In this document: piece by piece, positions 1 through 6,622 of the stretch
Layout of the letters: each line of letters starts with the position of its first letter
Numbering within the stretch: position 1 is the stretch's first letter
NCBI GenBank assembly: GCA_964485345.1
Contig: CAZAJB010000030.1
Location: 1-24,320, forward strand
Source: UBA5420 sp964485345
GTDB lineage: Bacteria; Bacillota; Limnochordia; Darwinibacteriales; Darwinibacteriaceae
DNA length: 24,320 bases
Reading direction: 5' to 3'
The notes under the pieces: model-generated
What the model was told of the DNA's origin: nothing
Database searches by the model: none
The model's input: the letters and a program-made list of their open reading frames with translations, nothing else
Made by a program: the position numbers and the translations under genes

Positions 1-2
1 GT

Positions 3-128
3 GCCATGAATATGATGCTTCATGGAGTGGACAACCCCAATATTGAGTATCGGGATAGTCTATCCGAGTCTAACCATGATATAAACAATTCTAAGTGCCG
101 TGGGAGCAGGGGATCCAACTTTAGTTGA
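3..128 (+). pseudogene. 3' remnant of a type I restriction-modification DNA methyltransferase (HsdM-like), cut by the window edge
   Basis: The third frame from the window start is open to a TGA at 126-128. It begins with residues reading NMMLHGVDNPNIEYRDSLSE, which is the conserved stretch of N6-adenine methyltransferase (HsdM) subunits just before the catalytic NPPF motif. In intact proteins the chain continues into (N/D)PPF and several hundred more residues. Here it drifts into about 17 unrelated residues and stops, so the catalytic motif and the whole C-terminus are missing. I read this as a decayed or truncated hsdM. The upstream part is outside the window, so whether the rest is intact is unknown. 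The stop overlaps the -35 box of the next gene's promoter. Confidence 0.6.
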
Positions 129-153
129 CAGACAAATATCTACAATATATAAT
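125..153 (+). promoter_or_regulatory. Near-perfect sigma-A promoter for the Phd-Uma2 gene
   Basis: TTGACA at 125-130, a 17-base spacer and TATAAT at 148-153: both hexamers match the vegetative consensus exactly and the spacing is ideal. Transcription would start near 160, giving a leader of about 40 bases before the GTG at 202. The -35 box overlaps the stop codon of the methyltransferase remnant, so the gene has its own strong promoter. Confidence 0.8.
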
Positions 154-201
154 GGGGTATAAATAGCTAAGCAAGATCGGATTAGCTAAGGAGGGTCTAG
201 T

Positions 202-906
202 GTGGAAGTGAGATCAACCGAGGTGCAGAACAATTTTGGAGCCTACTTGAAGTACGCACAGTACGAAGACGTGTTTGTTACTCGTAATGGCAAGAGGGTT
301 GCAGTCTTGCAGGGCTACGATTCATTCCGTTTAGCCGAAGGCAAAGCGATTTACGATGCCAGCCGGCCAGAGATGACGCTAGAGGAATTTCTAGATTTCG
401 CGGCTCGCAGTAGCGAACGATATGAGTTTGTTGATGGCGAGGTTATTCTGCAGAGTTCTCCTTCATTTCAACACCAAAAGGCTGTCACAGCGCTGGGATC
501 GCTTTTGAGGGATTGGTCTACGGGAGAAGCTTGCGAGGCTTTGGTGGCACCTTTTGATGTAGTTCTGGAGGCCTTTGAGAAGACCAATGTTCTACAGCCA
601 GATGTGGTGGTCATTTGTGACTTGGAGAACATCAACGAAAAAGGGCGTTATAGTGGTGTTCCCCAAGTTGTGGTGGAGGTTCTATCGGAGAGTACCCGTA
701 GTTTTGATATGGTAAAAAAACTCGAGGTCTATCGCGCCGGTGGGGTTAAGGAGTACTGGATTGTCAATCCCTTTACCGAAGAAGTCTATGTCTATGCATT
801 TGTAGATCATGAAGTTCAGGATTACCGCGTCTATGGTAAGACAGCACAAATAGACTCCTTGGCCCTGGTTGGTCTCGATTTTGTTGTGCAATCAATTTTC
901 TCGTAG
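202..906 (+). CDS. Phd/YefM-like antitoxin domain fused to a Uma2-family (DUF820) PD-(D/E)XK nuclease
   Basis: This is a 234-residue protein starting at GTG 202, with the ribosome binding site TAAGGAGGG at 187-195. Residues about 1-45 have the Phd/YefM pattern (STEVQNNFGAYL, then VFVTRNGKRVAVL), normally a DNA-binding antitoxin domain. Residues about 58-230 are Uma2-like: YEFVDGE (E74), QPDVVV (D134), VVEVLSEST (E159), lysines 172-173, and the family signature GVKEYWIVNP. D134, E159 and K172/173 are the likely PD-(D/E)XK active-site residues, so the nuclease looks intact. Uma2 proteins are abundant in cyanobacteria and some Firmicutes, often in many copies, and their biological role is poorly known. 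No separate toxin lies beside it. The fused antitoxin domain may autoregulate the gene or tether the nuclease to DNA; that is inference. Confidence 0.85.
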   Translation: MEVRSTEVQNNFGAYLKYAQYEDVFVTRNGKRVAVLQGYDSFRLAEGKAIYDASRPEMTLEEFLDFAARSSERYEFVDGEVILQSSPSFQHQKAVTALGSLLRDWSTGEACEALVAPFDVVLEAFEKTNVLQPDVVVICDLENINEKGRYSGVPQVVVEVLSESTRSFDMVKKLEVYRAGGVKEYWIVNPFTEEVYVYAFVDHEVQDYRVYGKTAQIDSLALVGLDFVVQSIFS

Positions 907-939
907 AATTTACCAGATAGCTTGCACGCTTCATGTTGA

Positions 940-1197
940 GTGTTTCCGAGCCTGGTTAGAATCGCAGCGGTCATCGGATCGCCAATGAACTCAGACCATT
1001 CATCAAATCCTTGTCCAGGCTATCCTGCTAAGGGTTTCAAAACCTTGGAAGCCGCTCGTCTATGGATTCCAGAGTCCGTTCATTGGTACAACTATCAGCA
1101 CAAACACATCGGTATTCAATTTGTGACGCCCGTTCAAGGACGCCTACATGAACCAGAACTCTGCCTTTTCCGAATACTACCTTCTCATACGTCCTAA
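940..1197 (+). pseudogene. Remnant of an IS3-family transposase (rve/integrase C-terminus)
   Basis: The open frame carries GYPAKGFKTLEAARLW followed by VHWYNYQHKHIGIQFVTP. This is the diagnostic end of the IS3-family DDE domain (WYN..H.H..I.FVTP). The preceding conserved PF.ESLF stretch is visible only in the next frame (residues like PFIKSLSRL near 1000-1015), so there is a frameshift near 1010. After FVTPVQ the normal C-terminus is lost. No terminal inverted repeats or target duplication are evident, and the DDE catalytic residues upstream are absent. This is a dead fragment, consistent with past IS traffic next to the broken hsdM. The rest of 907-1290 shows nothing else I can support. Confidence 0.75.
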
Positions 1198-1294
1198 AGA
1201 TTTAGTGGAAAACAAAGTGGAAGACCTCAGGAAACCCCAGAGAACTACGTAGAGCCCAACTGACACTGGCATTCCCGCTTGCAGACACCCGAAT

Positions 1295-1328
1295 AAGGAA
1301 GGCCCGCTTCTCGCGGGCCGAGTTCCTT
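1295..1328 (-). terminator. GC-rich stem-loop downstream of the Nif11-leader peptide gene
   Basis: GGCCCGC (1301-1307) pairs with GCGGGCC (1313-1319) around a 5-base loop, and flanking AAGGAA/TTCCTT extends the stem. It lies about 55 bases past the stop of the minus-strand gene at 1382. No long T tract follows on either strand, so termination efficiency is uncertain. Confidence 0.55.
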
Positions 1329-1381
1329 CCTGAGTTCAAAACTAGCCAGGGGATGAGCGGTGCGACCCCTTTCAGTAGCTG

Positions 1382-1699
1382 CTAGAACGTTTTCCCACAG
1401 TCATGGCAGATAAGTGCATAAGGGTCTTTCCATGAGGTGTTCATGCTACCACAGTGTCGGCACTGATAGGAAGGCTCCCACCACCACCCGCCAGCTGCAA
1501 CGTCTAAAGCGCTGTCACTAAGCTCCATCCTTTTACGATTCAACAAGCCCAGCAGTTCCACAGCCTCTTGTTCTGAAAGCGCGATCTTGTTGTCCTTACC
1601 CAGTTGAATTAGTTCCTCTGCCGTCTTACATTGAACAGCCTTCTCTAGTACTTCCTCCCGGTTTTGACCCAGACTAGCAAATCGTTCTTGAATGCCCAA
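1382..1699 (-). CDS. Nif11-leader RiPP-like precursor peptide with a zinc-ribbon-like core
   Basis: This is a 105-residue protein starting at TTG 1699, with AAAGGAGGG placed 8 bases upstream. Residues 1-71 match the Nif11/NHLP leader family: an N-terminal helix, KTAEELIQLGKDNKIALSEQ, then ELSDSALDVAAGG ending in the double-glycine cleavage site at 70-71. The predicted core (72-105) opens with WWWEPSYQ. It contains two CxxC pairs, C80/C83 and C98/C101, spaced like a zinc ribbon (CRHCG ... CHDCG). Nif11 leaders usually direct precursor modification by LanM, cyclodehydratase, radical SAM or nitrile-hydratase-like enzymes and export by a peptidase-containing ABC transporter. None is encoded in this window, so this is an orphan precursor, or a small zinc-binding protein that has borrowed a leader. 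It is transcribed divergently from the histidine kinase. Confidence 0.8.
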   Translation of the reverse strand: MGIQERFASLGQNREEVLEKAVQCKTAEELIQLGKDNKIALSEQEAVELLGLLNRKRMELSDSALDVAAGGWWWEPSYQCRHCGSMNTSWKDPYALICHDCGKTF

Positions 1700-1741
1700 T
1701 TTGATGCCCTCCTTTGGCTTTCTGCCTTCCTATACGTAAAT

Positions 1742-1763
1742 GGGCGGGTCGCATTACGCGCCC
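1742..1763. other. Hairpin in the divergent intergenic region 1700-1909
   Basis: GGGCG (1742-1746) pairs with CGCCC (1759-1763), with partial further pairing inside. It lies in the 210-base spacer between the divergent Nif11-leader gene and the histidine kinase, about 45 bases upstream of the peptide start. It could belong to the peptide's leader or be an operator. No convincing -35/-10 pair was found in this spacer on either strand. Confidence 0.3.
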
Positions 1764-1909
1764 TTGCACGAAAAACCAATGGTCTAAGAAACGGTTGTGC
1801 TTTCGCACCTTAGTACTCTTTTGGCAGGGCAAAATCCAACCGCATAACCGGCAGGGAAAACAATATCCTCCTAGAAGTTTAATGTGGGAATAGGGGGAGG
1901 GGACGAAAT

Positions 1910-3397
1910 ATGGGTTGCAGATCCGCACAAGATGTCGATGCCCACTGGCGACCATTGCTTGACAACATATCAACTGGAGTACAAGTAGCGCAGATGCTTT
2001 ATAATGAGGACGGCCAGTCAATCGACTATTTACTCTTGGATGTGAACTCTGTGTTTGTTGGCATTGTTGGTTTGCGCAAAGGAGAAGTCGTGGGAAGAAG
2101 GTTTACAGATTTCTATCCTGACACGGAGCCTGCGTGGTTTATCAAACTCGCGGCTATTGTGGAAGCGGGGACACCCGAACGGTTTGAGATGGTTAGTGAA
2201 TCCCGTGGCGATTGGTTTCATGCATTCGCAATACCACTTGGTGATCATAAACTCCTCATCATAGATACCGATGTTCCCCAACGAAAAGAGATGAAACGGA
2301 AGCTTCAGGCAGGTGAACCCAAGTACTGCAAGTTCTTCGGAACATCGCATGACTGTGTCTGGTGGGCCGATAGGTACGGATATATCGTTGACGCAAGCGA
2401 AGGAATCGCTCAAATGCTAGGTTATAACCCCAAAGAGTTGCTGGGAAAGTCCTGGACAAGCTTCGTGGATGATGAATCGATAGCAGAAGGACACAGACAG
2501 TGGGAAATGCGCAAGTCTGGAATGCCGAGTTGCTACGAAATCAAGTTGAAGAAGCAGGACGGTAGCTCCCTTTGGGCCCAAGTAAGTGGCTCGTCGTTAT
2601 GGGATGATGATGGGCAACACGCGGGTGCCTTAGTGGCGTTTAGAGACATTGCTGTGCAAAAGAAGAGTGAAGAAATAGCACTTGCGCTGGTAGCCGAGCT
2701 TGAAGAGGAAAACAAGAACGAGCAAGAGTTTGTCAGCCTTTTGTCGCACGAACTGCGAAATCCCTTAGCGACTATGTCCGTCGCTCTTGAGCTCTTGGAG
2801 CTTGGGAACAAGAGTGAAGCAACCCAGCGGACGCTAAAAACGATCAAGCGCCAGAATAAGTACCTCTCTTACTTAGTTGACGGTCTGCTTGATGTCGCAA
2901 GGATCAACATGAAGAGGTTAAGGCTAAACAAACAAACAACGACGCTAAACACAATTGTTAGCGACGCTGTTTGTGACCTGAGGCCTCTTTTTGAGAAAAA
3001 GAGTATCGACATCTTGGAAGATATCTGTACACAGCCAGCTCTTGTGTATGCTGATGTACTGAGGATCAACCAATGTGTGTCGAATGTGTTGATCAATGCC
3101 CTAAAGTTTACTCCAGAGAAGGGCACGGTCAGTATTGCTCTGAAAGTTGAAGGCGAAAGCGCAGTCATCACGATCCAAGATAACGGTGTAGGGATCCATC
3201 CGAGCATGCTAGGTCGAGTTTTTGAACCGTATGCGCAGGATAAAAGTGGATCCAACGGCTATCATAATCGGGGGCTTGGGTTAGGTCTCCCGATAGTGAA
3301 GGCCCTCATGGGCATGCATGGTGGAGATGTTACTGCAAGCAGTCCGGGTTTAGGGAAGGGGTCCAAGTTCACCATGCGTCTGCCTATACAGCGTTGA
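1910..3397 (+). CDS. Soluble sensor histidine kinase with two PAS domains
   Basis: This is a 495-residue protein starting at ATG 1910 behind a purine-rich GGGGGAGGGG. It has no membrane segment, so it should sense a cytoplasmic signal. Residues about 10-125 are a divergent PAS-like domain and about 135-250 a second PAS (DRYGYIVDASEGIAQMLGY, then LWDDDGQHAGALVAFRDI). An acidic helix (260-272) leads into HisKA with the phospho-acceptor H280 in SLLSHELRNPL. The HATPase domain has an N box around N396, the G1 motif DNGVGI (D424), the F box FEPYAQ and the G2 motif GLGLGLPI (455-462). All catalytic motifs are intact. No response regulator is adjacent. The closest candidate here is the single-domain receiver at 20377, about 17 kb away, so the partner is unknown. 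The signal is unknown. Confidence 0.93.
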   Translation: MGCRSAQDVDAHWRPLLDNISTGVQVAQMLYNEDGQSIDYLLLDVNSVFVGIVGLRKGEVVGRRFTDFYPDTEPAWFIKLAAIVEAGTPERFEMVSESRGDWFHAFAIPLGDHKLLIIDTDVPQRKEMKRKLQAGEPKYCKFFGTSHDCVWWADRYGYIVDASEGIAQMLGYNPKELLGKSWTSFVDDESIAEGHRQWEMRKSGMPSCYEIKLKKQDGSSLWAQVSGSSLWDDDGQHAGALVAFRDIAVQKKSEEIALALVAELEEENKNEQEFVSLLSHELRNPLATMSVALELLELGNKSEATQRTLKTIKRQNKYLSYLVDGLLDVARINMKRLRLNKQTTTLNTIVSDAVCDLRPLFEKKSIDILEDICTQPALVYADVLRINQCVSNVLINALKFTPEKGTVSIALKVEGESAVITIQDNGVGIHPSMLGRVFEPYAQDKSGSNGYHNRGLGLGLPIVKALMGMHGGDVTASSPGLGKGSKFTMRLPIQR

Positions 3398-3413
3398 GGT
3401 GGAAGTAACCGTA

Positions 3414-3439
3414 ATAGAGCACCCTCACGGGTGCTCTAT
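3414..3439 (+). terminator. Perfect 11-bp stem-loop after the histidine kinase
   Basis: ATAGAGCACCC (3414-3424) pairs perfectly with GGGTGCTCTAT (3429-3439) around the loop TCAC, 17 bases after the kinase stop. There is no T run downstream. It sits between convergent genes, so it may stop transcription or protect the mRNA 3' end. Confidence 0.65.
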
Positions 3440-3495
3440 GCATGTGCCTACCTCGAATAGATTTCTTCAGCGCTTCCTAACGTATCCAATCAAAC

Positions 3496-4173
3496 CTAGA
3501 AGAACAGCACGATCACAATCACGCTGAACATATTGGCTGCAAAGTGTGACAAGGTACTGACCCAGGCATTTTTGGTCTTGTCAAAAACAATGCCGTAAAG
3601 AATGCTGTTGATAAACACGAAGAAGAGGTTAAACGCCACGACCGCAGCGGGTCCCGGTTGATAATGTCCAAAGGCAAACAATAGTGATGATGCGAGCAGG
3701 GTGGGTACAATGGGCATGACCTTGTTGAGTTGCCGCTGGAAAAACGCCCGCCAAGCAATCTCTTCGCCTAAGGCAAAAAAGAGGAACTGGAGGGTTGAAA
3801 CCACGCTAAGCTCGATTGCGACAAAAGCTCCCGCTCTGCCCGTTTCATATTCCACATATTCTGGCAAAGCGACTTTGGCGATCCATAAAGACAGGATATT
3901 CATGATGATGGGCAAAGCAATCCAAAACCAGATGGAAACGTTCTTTAGATCGGCTGCCATGGACCCTAGATCAAGCCCGCTTCCGGTATAGGGTTGCTTA
4001 TTTCGCCATTTACAAATGAAAAAGGTCGCTATTCCAGCAAGCACCGATGCACCAGCAATGTTCAGGCCGAAAAAATTGAAAAATGAAGCGACAACCATCA
4101 CACCCATGCCCAGGAATGGAAGCACGTCCTGGCCTGCAGGTGGCAAGCTACTGCGTGACACTTTTGTCTTCAT
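3496..4173 (-). CDS. CPBP-family intramembrane glutamic protease (CAAX protease/bacteriocin-processing fold)
   Basis: This is a 225-residue polytopic membrane protein with about six hydrophobic segments. It carries the three CPBP motifs: EEIAWRAFFQ (E137, E138, R142), FAFGH (H170) and SHFAAN (H210). The glutamates and histidines form the intramembrane active site in characterised homologues (Rce1 type). The start at ATG 4173 is preceded by AGAAGGTGG. CPBP proteases act in prenyl-protein processing in eukaryotes. In bacteria they are linked to bacteriocin self-immunity, peptide maturation and membrane-stress signalling. A precursor peptide gene lies about 1.8 kb away, but the histidine kinase separates them, so a link is speculative. 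A possible small ORF lies just upstream on the same strand. Confidence 0.88.
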   Translation of the reverse strand: MKTKVSRSSLPPAGQDVLPFLGMGVMVVASFFNFFGLNIAGASVLAGIATFFICKWRNKQPYTGSGLDLGSMAADLKNVSIWFWIALPIIMNILSLWIAKVALPEYVEYETGRAGAFVAIELSVVSTLQFLFFALGEEIAWRAFFQRQLNKVMPIVPTLLASSLLFAFGHYQPGPAAVVAFNLFFVFINSILYGIVFDKTKNAWVSTLSHFAANMFSVIVIVLFF

Positions 4174-4245
4174 TCATGCCCACCTTCTCTTAGATAGTTC
4201 CACTGATGAAGGACTCTGGTCGCCCATGGACTTCCAGACGATCAA

Positions 4246-4425
4246 TCACCCCTGTCTTTGTCGACACCAGTCCAGCACAGCATATTCCTCCGCCATATGC
4301 TCGTCAAGACCTTTTTGGCTCGTTTTCTTTACTTGTTTTCTTTGCTGGCTGCCGATTCGCAGCTGCTCCGCTTGCCACTGCCGAGTGGAGGGAACGTACC
4401 GTCTGGCCTCTAGACGATTGATCAC
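4246..4425 (-). CDS. Possible small ORF of 59 residues, unknown
   Basis: On the minus strand, a frame opening with GTG at 4425 and ending at TGA 4246-4248 encodes a basic, glutamine-rich 59-residue peptide (RRYVPSTRQWQAEQLRIG, then KKTSQKGLDEHMAEEYAVLDW). It fills the gap between the oxidoreductase terminator and the CPBP gene. No good ribosome binding site precedes the GTG and I recognise no family. The start and stop regions share a similar 16-base sequence (4233-4248 and 4409-4424, 13 of 16 identical). It could be a real small gene, a remnant, or chance. Confidence 0.22.
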   Translation of the reverse strand: MINRLEARRYVPSTRQWQAEQLRIGSQQRKQVKKTSQKGLDEHMAEEYAVLDWCRQRQG

Positions 4426-4438
4426 AAGACAGGGGATA

Positions 4439-4467
4439 AAGCACCAACCATGAGACAGTTGGTGCTT
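4439..4467 (-). terminator. Rho-independent-like terminator of the Gfo/Idh gene
   Basis: AAGCACCAAC (4439-4448) pairs perfectly with GTTGGTGCTT (4458-4467) around a 9-base loop. It lies 10 bases beyond the oxidoreductase stop codon on the minus strand, with TTTA following on that strand. Position and stem argue for a terminator even though the T tract is short. Confidence 0.75.
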
Positions 4468-4477
4468 CGTAGATAGG

Positions 4478-5539
4478 CTATGGATGGGTCAGTGATGGAG
4501 GTATAAAGCCCTCTGGTTCGGCGAAGGGGAATTGAACCAGCATGCCGCCTTGCGTGCCACTATAGTAAATAGCTCGGACAAATTCTAGAGCTTTTCGTCC
4601 CGCCACACCATCGATTTTCACGGGACGATTGGCCATGATATCTGCGTAGAACTCATCGATTTGGGTTTTATGGCTCACGCCCCAGTATGACTTGCCAATC
4701 ACTTCTTGATTGCCCTCAGCATAGACAACTCTTTCGGGTTGTCCCTGGATCCTGATCACCGCCGTGTCCTTTTCTAAGCGAGCGACACCGTTCTTGCCAT
4801 GGATCTCCAACAACACGTCAGCGTCATATGTGAAGAAATTGCAGGCATAAAGGCTTCCGACGGCCCCGTTTTGGAAAAACACAGTCGCTTCCGCTACGTC
4901 TTCAACATGGATAATGTCATGCGTGCGGTTATCCATAGAACCTTCTAGACTCTTGATGGGACCCATGATCCATTGCATAAGATCCATGGTGTGGATGGCT
5001 TGGTCGATTAAGACGCCCCCACCTTCCATGTCCCACGTGCCTTTCCAGTCACTCTTTGAGTAATACTCATCATTTCGCATCCAGGTGACAAATAATCGAC
5101 CCCCTAGAATCTCCCCCAACTCGCCTGATACAACCGCTTCCTTCATAGCACGGGAGGAGGGGTTGTAGCGATTCTGAAAGATCACTCCGAGGGTTATGTT
5201 GTTGTCCTGGGCTGCTTGAATCATACGGTCAGCGTCGTGCAGGGTCACTGCCATAGGTTTTTCTGTAAGGACATGGATTCCTTTGTTAGCGGCGGCGATG
5301 GCAATCTCCGCATGCACATGGTGGGGGGTACAAATATGGATAACATCAGGTTCTAGAGCCAAAACCTGATGATAATCAGTGTAATATGGTACCCCAAACT
5401 CCGTGGATGCTTTTTTGGCACGGTCTTCCTTGATATCACAGACGGCTATCAGTTTGGCTGACGGATTTGACGCGGCTGCAGCAAGGTGTACTTTAGACAC
5501 ATTTCCACAACCGACAATTGCGACCTTGAGCTGTTTCAT
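4478..5539 (-). CDS. Gfo/Idh/MocA-family NAD(P)-dependent oxidoreductase
   Basis: This is a 353-residue cytoplasmic enzyme. The start is ATG 5539, with GAGGAGA just upstream, rather than a start 37 codons earlier that lacks family similarity. An N-terminal Rossmann fold (VAIVGCGNVSKVH, residues 7-18) binds NAD(P). The family signature EKP is at 93-95, and its lysine (K94) is the usual catalytic residue. The C-terminal domain contains GGGVLIDQAIHTMDL (173-187), with D179 and H183 in the usual active-site positions. Family members oxidise or reduce sugars and inositols (inositol, glucose-fructose and related dehydrogenases). The substrate cannot be read from sequence. It appears monocistronic, ended by the hairpin at 4439-4467. 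Bases 5540-5779, upstream of it, show no gene and no convincing promoter. Confidence 0.9.
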   Translation of the reverse strand: MKQLKVAIVGCGNVSKVHLAAAASNPSAKLIAVCDIKEDRAKKASTEFGVPYYTDYHQVLALEPDVIHICTPHHVHAEIAIAAANKGIHVLTEKPMAVTLHDADRMIQAAQDNNITLGVIFQNRYNPSSRAMKEAVVSGELGEILGGRLFVTWMRNDEYYSKSDWKGTWDMEGGGVLIDQAIHTMDLMQWIMGPIKSLEGSMDNRTHDIIHVEDVAEATVFFQNGAVGSLYACNFFTYDADVLLEIHGKNGVARLEKDTAVIRIQGQPERVVYAEGNQEVIGKSYWGVSHKTQIDEFYADIMANRPVKIDGVAGRKALEFVRAIYYSGTQGGMLVQFPFAEPEGFIPPSLTHP

Positions 5540-5779
5540 GCACGATTCTCCTCGTAAATTAAAATTTGGGCTTCTACTCTGCTGCTTGTCTTTCGACTCA
5601 CCTCGGCCAAATCCTGCTATAAGGTGGCGCGGGCGTATGTCGCACCCCAAGCCATTGATCCCCAGGCACCCACGCTATTCCCACGGGGAGGGTTTTTCAT
5701 GCAGCAAGAGGTGAAAAGCAGCCGGTTTTGGGCAGGTTAAGCCAGAGGTGGAGATTGAGCGGTATCCCTTGCCGACAGA

Positions 5780-5808
5780 TTGACAAAGCGCCTAGTTTTT
5801 GGTAGCAT
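5780..5808 (+). promoter_or_regulatory. Sigma-A-type promoter of the ybaN-ygbA-ABC operon
   Basis: TTGACA at 5780-5785, a 17-base spacer and TAGCAT at 5803-5808. The -35 is perfect and the -10 matches 4 of 6. Transcription would start near 5815, immediately upstream of a Fur-like box, leaving a leader of about 40 bases. Confidence 0.6.
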
Positions 5809-5822
5809 CACAAGTAGCTCAC

Positions 5823-5837
5823 TGAGAATGATTATCT
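5823..5837 (+). promoter_or_regulatory. Putative Fur box (7-1-7 type)
   Basis: TGAGAATGATTATCT matches the Firmicute 7-1-7 Fur box TGATAATNATTATCA at all but two of its defined positions. It lies just downstream of the predicted transcription start, where a bound repressor would block transcription. PerR and Zur boxes are similar (TTATAATNATTATAA for PerR), so the regulator's identity is inferred. Confidence 0.6.
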
Positions 5838-5856
5838 ATGTCATGCGGGGGTTGTT

Positions 5857-6273
5857 ATGAAGAAGTCATTGAAAGTGCTGTACATAGGACTAGGATTCCT
5901 ATTTACCGGTATTGGCCTTACTGGTGCGGTGTTGCCTGTGCTGCCCACGACGCCATTTCTCTTACTTGCGTCCTTTTTCTTCTCCAGAGGATCTGAAAGA
6001 TTCAACCGATGGTTTACCAGTACGAAACTTTACAAGAACCATTTAGAAGAGTTCGTGCAAAACCGTTCCATGACACTCAAGACCAAGCTGAGGCTGGTAA
6101 CGTTGGCCTCATCCTTCATGCTGTTATCGGCCTACCTCGTGCGGGTCGTTTATTTCCGCTCTTTTATCGTTTTGGCCATCTTGTATCTGTATTACTACTT
6201 CGCCTTCAGGATCAAAACCATTAAGCCTGAGGCTGAGGAGGAGGTTCGGCTGACAAATGCAGACAGAATCTAA
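5857..6273 (+). CDS. YbaN/DUF454 family inner-membrane protein
   Basis: This is a 138-residue membrane protein. The diagnostic segment GAVLPVLPTTPFLLLASFFF followed by SRGSERFNRW is at residues about 23-51. Hydrophobic segments lie at about 8-45 and 80-120, with a short acidic tail. DUF454 function is not established; homologues are often seen near haem or iron uptake genes. The start is ATG 5857, preceded only by a weak GGGGG. It is first in an operon of four overlapping genes; its 3' end overlaps the next gene by 17 bases. The Fur-like box at 5823 suggests expression under iron limitation. Confidence 0.85.
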   Translation: MKKSLKVLYIGLGFLFTGIGLTGAVLPVLPTTPFLLLASFFFSRGSERFNRWFTSTKLYKNHLEEFVQNRSMTLKTKLRLVTLASSFMLLSAYLVRVVYFRSFIVLAILYLYYYFAFRIKTIKPEAEEEVRLTNADRI

Positions 6274-6622
6274 GACCGCACGAACCTCCGAAGACAAGAG
6301 GTATCAGGAAAAAATCGTCGTTGGCAAGATGATTCTAATTTACTGCAGGGGACACAAACATGCTACAGTTGGGCTTTGTCATGAGTGCCAGAAACTCTTG
6401 GATTATGCCAGCCTGCGCATTGAACGCTGTCCCTTTATGGAGACAAAGACCTTCTGTAGCAACTGCCAGGTCCACTGCTACCAAGAGCATATGCGATCTA
6501 GAATTAGAGAAGTGATGCGCTATAGTGGTCCGCAGATGCTCTTTCACCACCCGATTCTGGCGATTCGGCATCTGGTTGAGGAGCGGCGCGACAAAAGGAC
6601 AGAAAGAGGACATACATCATGA
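6257..6622 (+). CDS. YgbA-type nitrous-oxide-stimulated-promoter family protein, cysteine-rich
   Basis: This is a 121-residue soluble protein of the YgbA_NO family (PF11756). After a charged N-terminus come MILIYCRGHKH (C30), GLCHECQKLL (C41, C44), C58 in ERCPF, and FCSNCQVHCY (C67, C70, C74). These are the conserved cysteines of the family and probably bind a metal or an Fe-S cluster. In enterobacteria ygbA is induced by nitric oxide through NsrR; the biochemical role is not settled. The start at ATG 6257 lies inside the end of the ybaN gene, behind GAGGAGG about 14 bases upstream. The stop overlaps the next start as ATGA, so translation is probably coupled. Confidence 0.85.
   Translation: MQTESKTARTSEDKRYQEKIVVGKMILIYCRGHKHATVGLCHECQKLLDYASLRIERCPFMETKTFCSNCQVHCYQEHMRSRIREVMRYSGPQMLFHHPILAIRHLVEERRDKRTERGHTS

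Noticed and set aside
1764..1909. Possible riboswitch (GEMM/cyclic-di-GMP-like) upstream of the histidine kinase
   Set aside because: GCAGGGCAAA recalls a GEMM motif, but the paired stems and the GGACGCAAAGCC half are missing. Only short weak hairpins remain.
5660..5700. Terminator ending in GGGTTTTT upstream of the YbaN operon
   Set aside because: No stable stem could be drawn before the T run, and no plus-strand gene ends there.
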